In this document: one piece after another, positions 32,649 through 32,717 of the stretch
Numbering within the stretch: position 1 is the first letter of the stretch
Layout of the letters: each line of letters begins with the position of its first letter
Source of the DNA: an uncultured Prevotellaceae bacterium
GTDB lineage: Bacteria; Bacteroidota; Bacteroidia; Bacteroidales; Bacteroidaceae
NCBI GenBank assembly: GCA_902770635.1
Contig: CACXTX010000029.1
Span: 1 to 32,717, forward strand
Direction: 5' to 3'
DNA: 32,717 bases
The notes under the pieces: generated by a model
What the model was told of the DNA's origin: nothing
Database searches by the model: none
Seen by the model: only the letters and a program-made list of their open reading frames with translations
Position numbers and translations under genes: made by a program

Positions 32649-32672
32649 AATGAGATAATGAGAAAATGAGAT
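32649..32672. repeat. Octanucleotide AATGAGA(A/T) array upstream of leuD
   Basis: Three exact-period units, AATGAGAT, AATGAGAA, AATGAGAT (period 8), just upstream of leuD. The core AATGAGA is the same as in the lptC array, but the period is one base longer. Bases 32673-32717 are A/T-rich with no gene seen. Confidence 0.7.
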
Positions 32673-32717
32673 ATTATTTCCCAATATCCATATTTTCTTT
32701 TGTTTTCTTTATAATTT

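Overview
The window looks like Bacteroidales chromosome, most likely Prevotellaceae (Prevotella or a close relative). The reasons are eight good promoters of the Bacteroidetes type (TTTG, 19-20 nt, TAnnTTTG, plus weaker versions), lack of Shine-Dalgarno sites, SecA of 1121 residues with a C-terminal SEC-C zinc motif, reverse rubrerythrin, VirE_N/DUF3987 primase proteins, and a TonB/BtuG-type cobamide locus. The genus is inferred, not proven.

Layout. 1-5453: accessory-looking segment with an integrase-like start running off the left edge, an unrecognised 396-residue protein, a two-gene VirE_N primase / DUF3987 ATPase pair, and a frameshifted HU-like gene. 5570-5643: tRNA-Arg(ACG). 5754-13376 (minus strand): a vitamin B12 uptake operon behind a cobalamin riboswitch, ordered BtuB receptor, BtuG-like propeller lipoprotein, secreted surface protein, DUF4465 lipoprotein, BtuF-like binding lipoprotein, BtuC-like permease. 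No ATPase gene follows. 13437-15862: an epimerase-fold protein lacking canonical catalytic residues, and a beta-helix lipoprotein. 15939-16493: reverse rubrerythrin. 16687-22255 (minus): an envelope cluster (FadL-like barrel, LptC-like lipoprotein, GldE-like CBS protein, PpiD-like foldase). 22354-27779 (plus): DUF4105 membrane protein, secA, and an ABC ATPase without a permease. 27917-32632 (minus): leuD, a LeuA/CimA-type synthase and leuB, with overlapping ends, running on into a TPR protein and a DUF5715 protein.

The most unusual signal is a scattered family of short tandem arrays, nearly all with a 7-nt period (units such as CATTGAC, TTCACTT, AATGAGA, ATTAGAA), several built as two inverted arms. 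They sit at gene starts and operon junctions, and also inside reading frames. One adds about 31 residues to the LeuA/CimA-type synthase. One lies near the C-terminus of the B12 receptor. One forms the start codon region and the hydrophobic core of the LptC signal peptide. Because 7 is not a multiple of 3, a change of one unit would shift the frame, so phase variation is a testable idea.

Stretches over 300 bases without a gene are 1593-1985 (terminator, promoter, possible structured leader) and 13034-13436 (repeat arm, expression platform, riboswitch, promoter, terminator). Both are described below.
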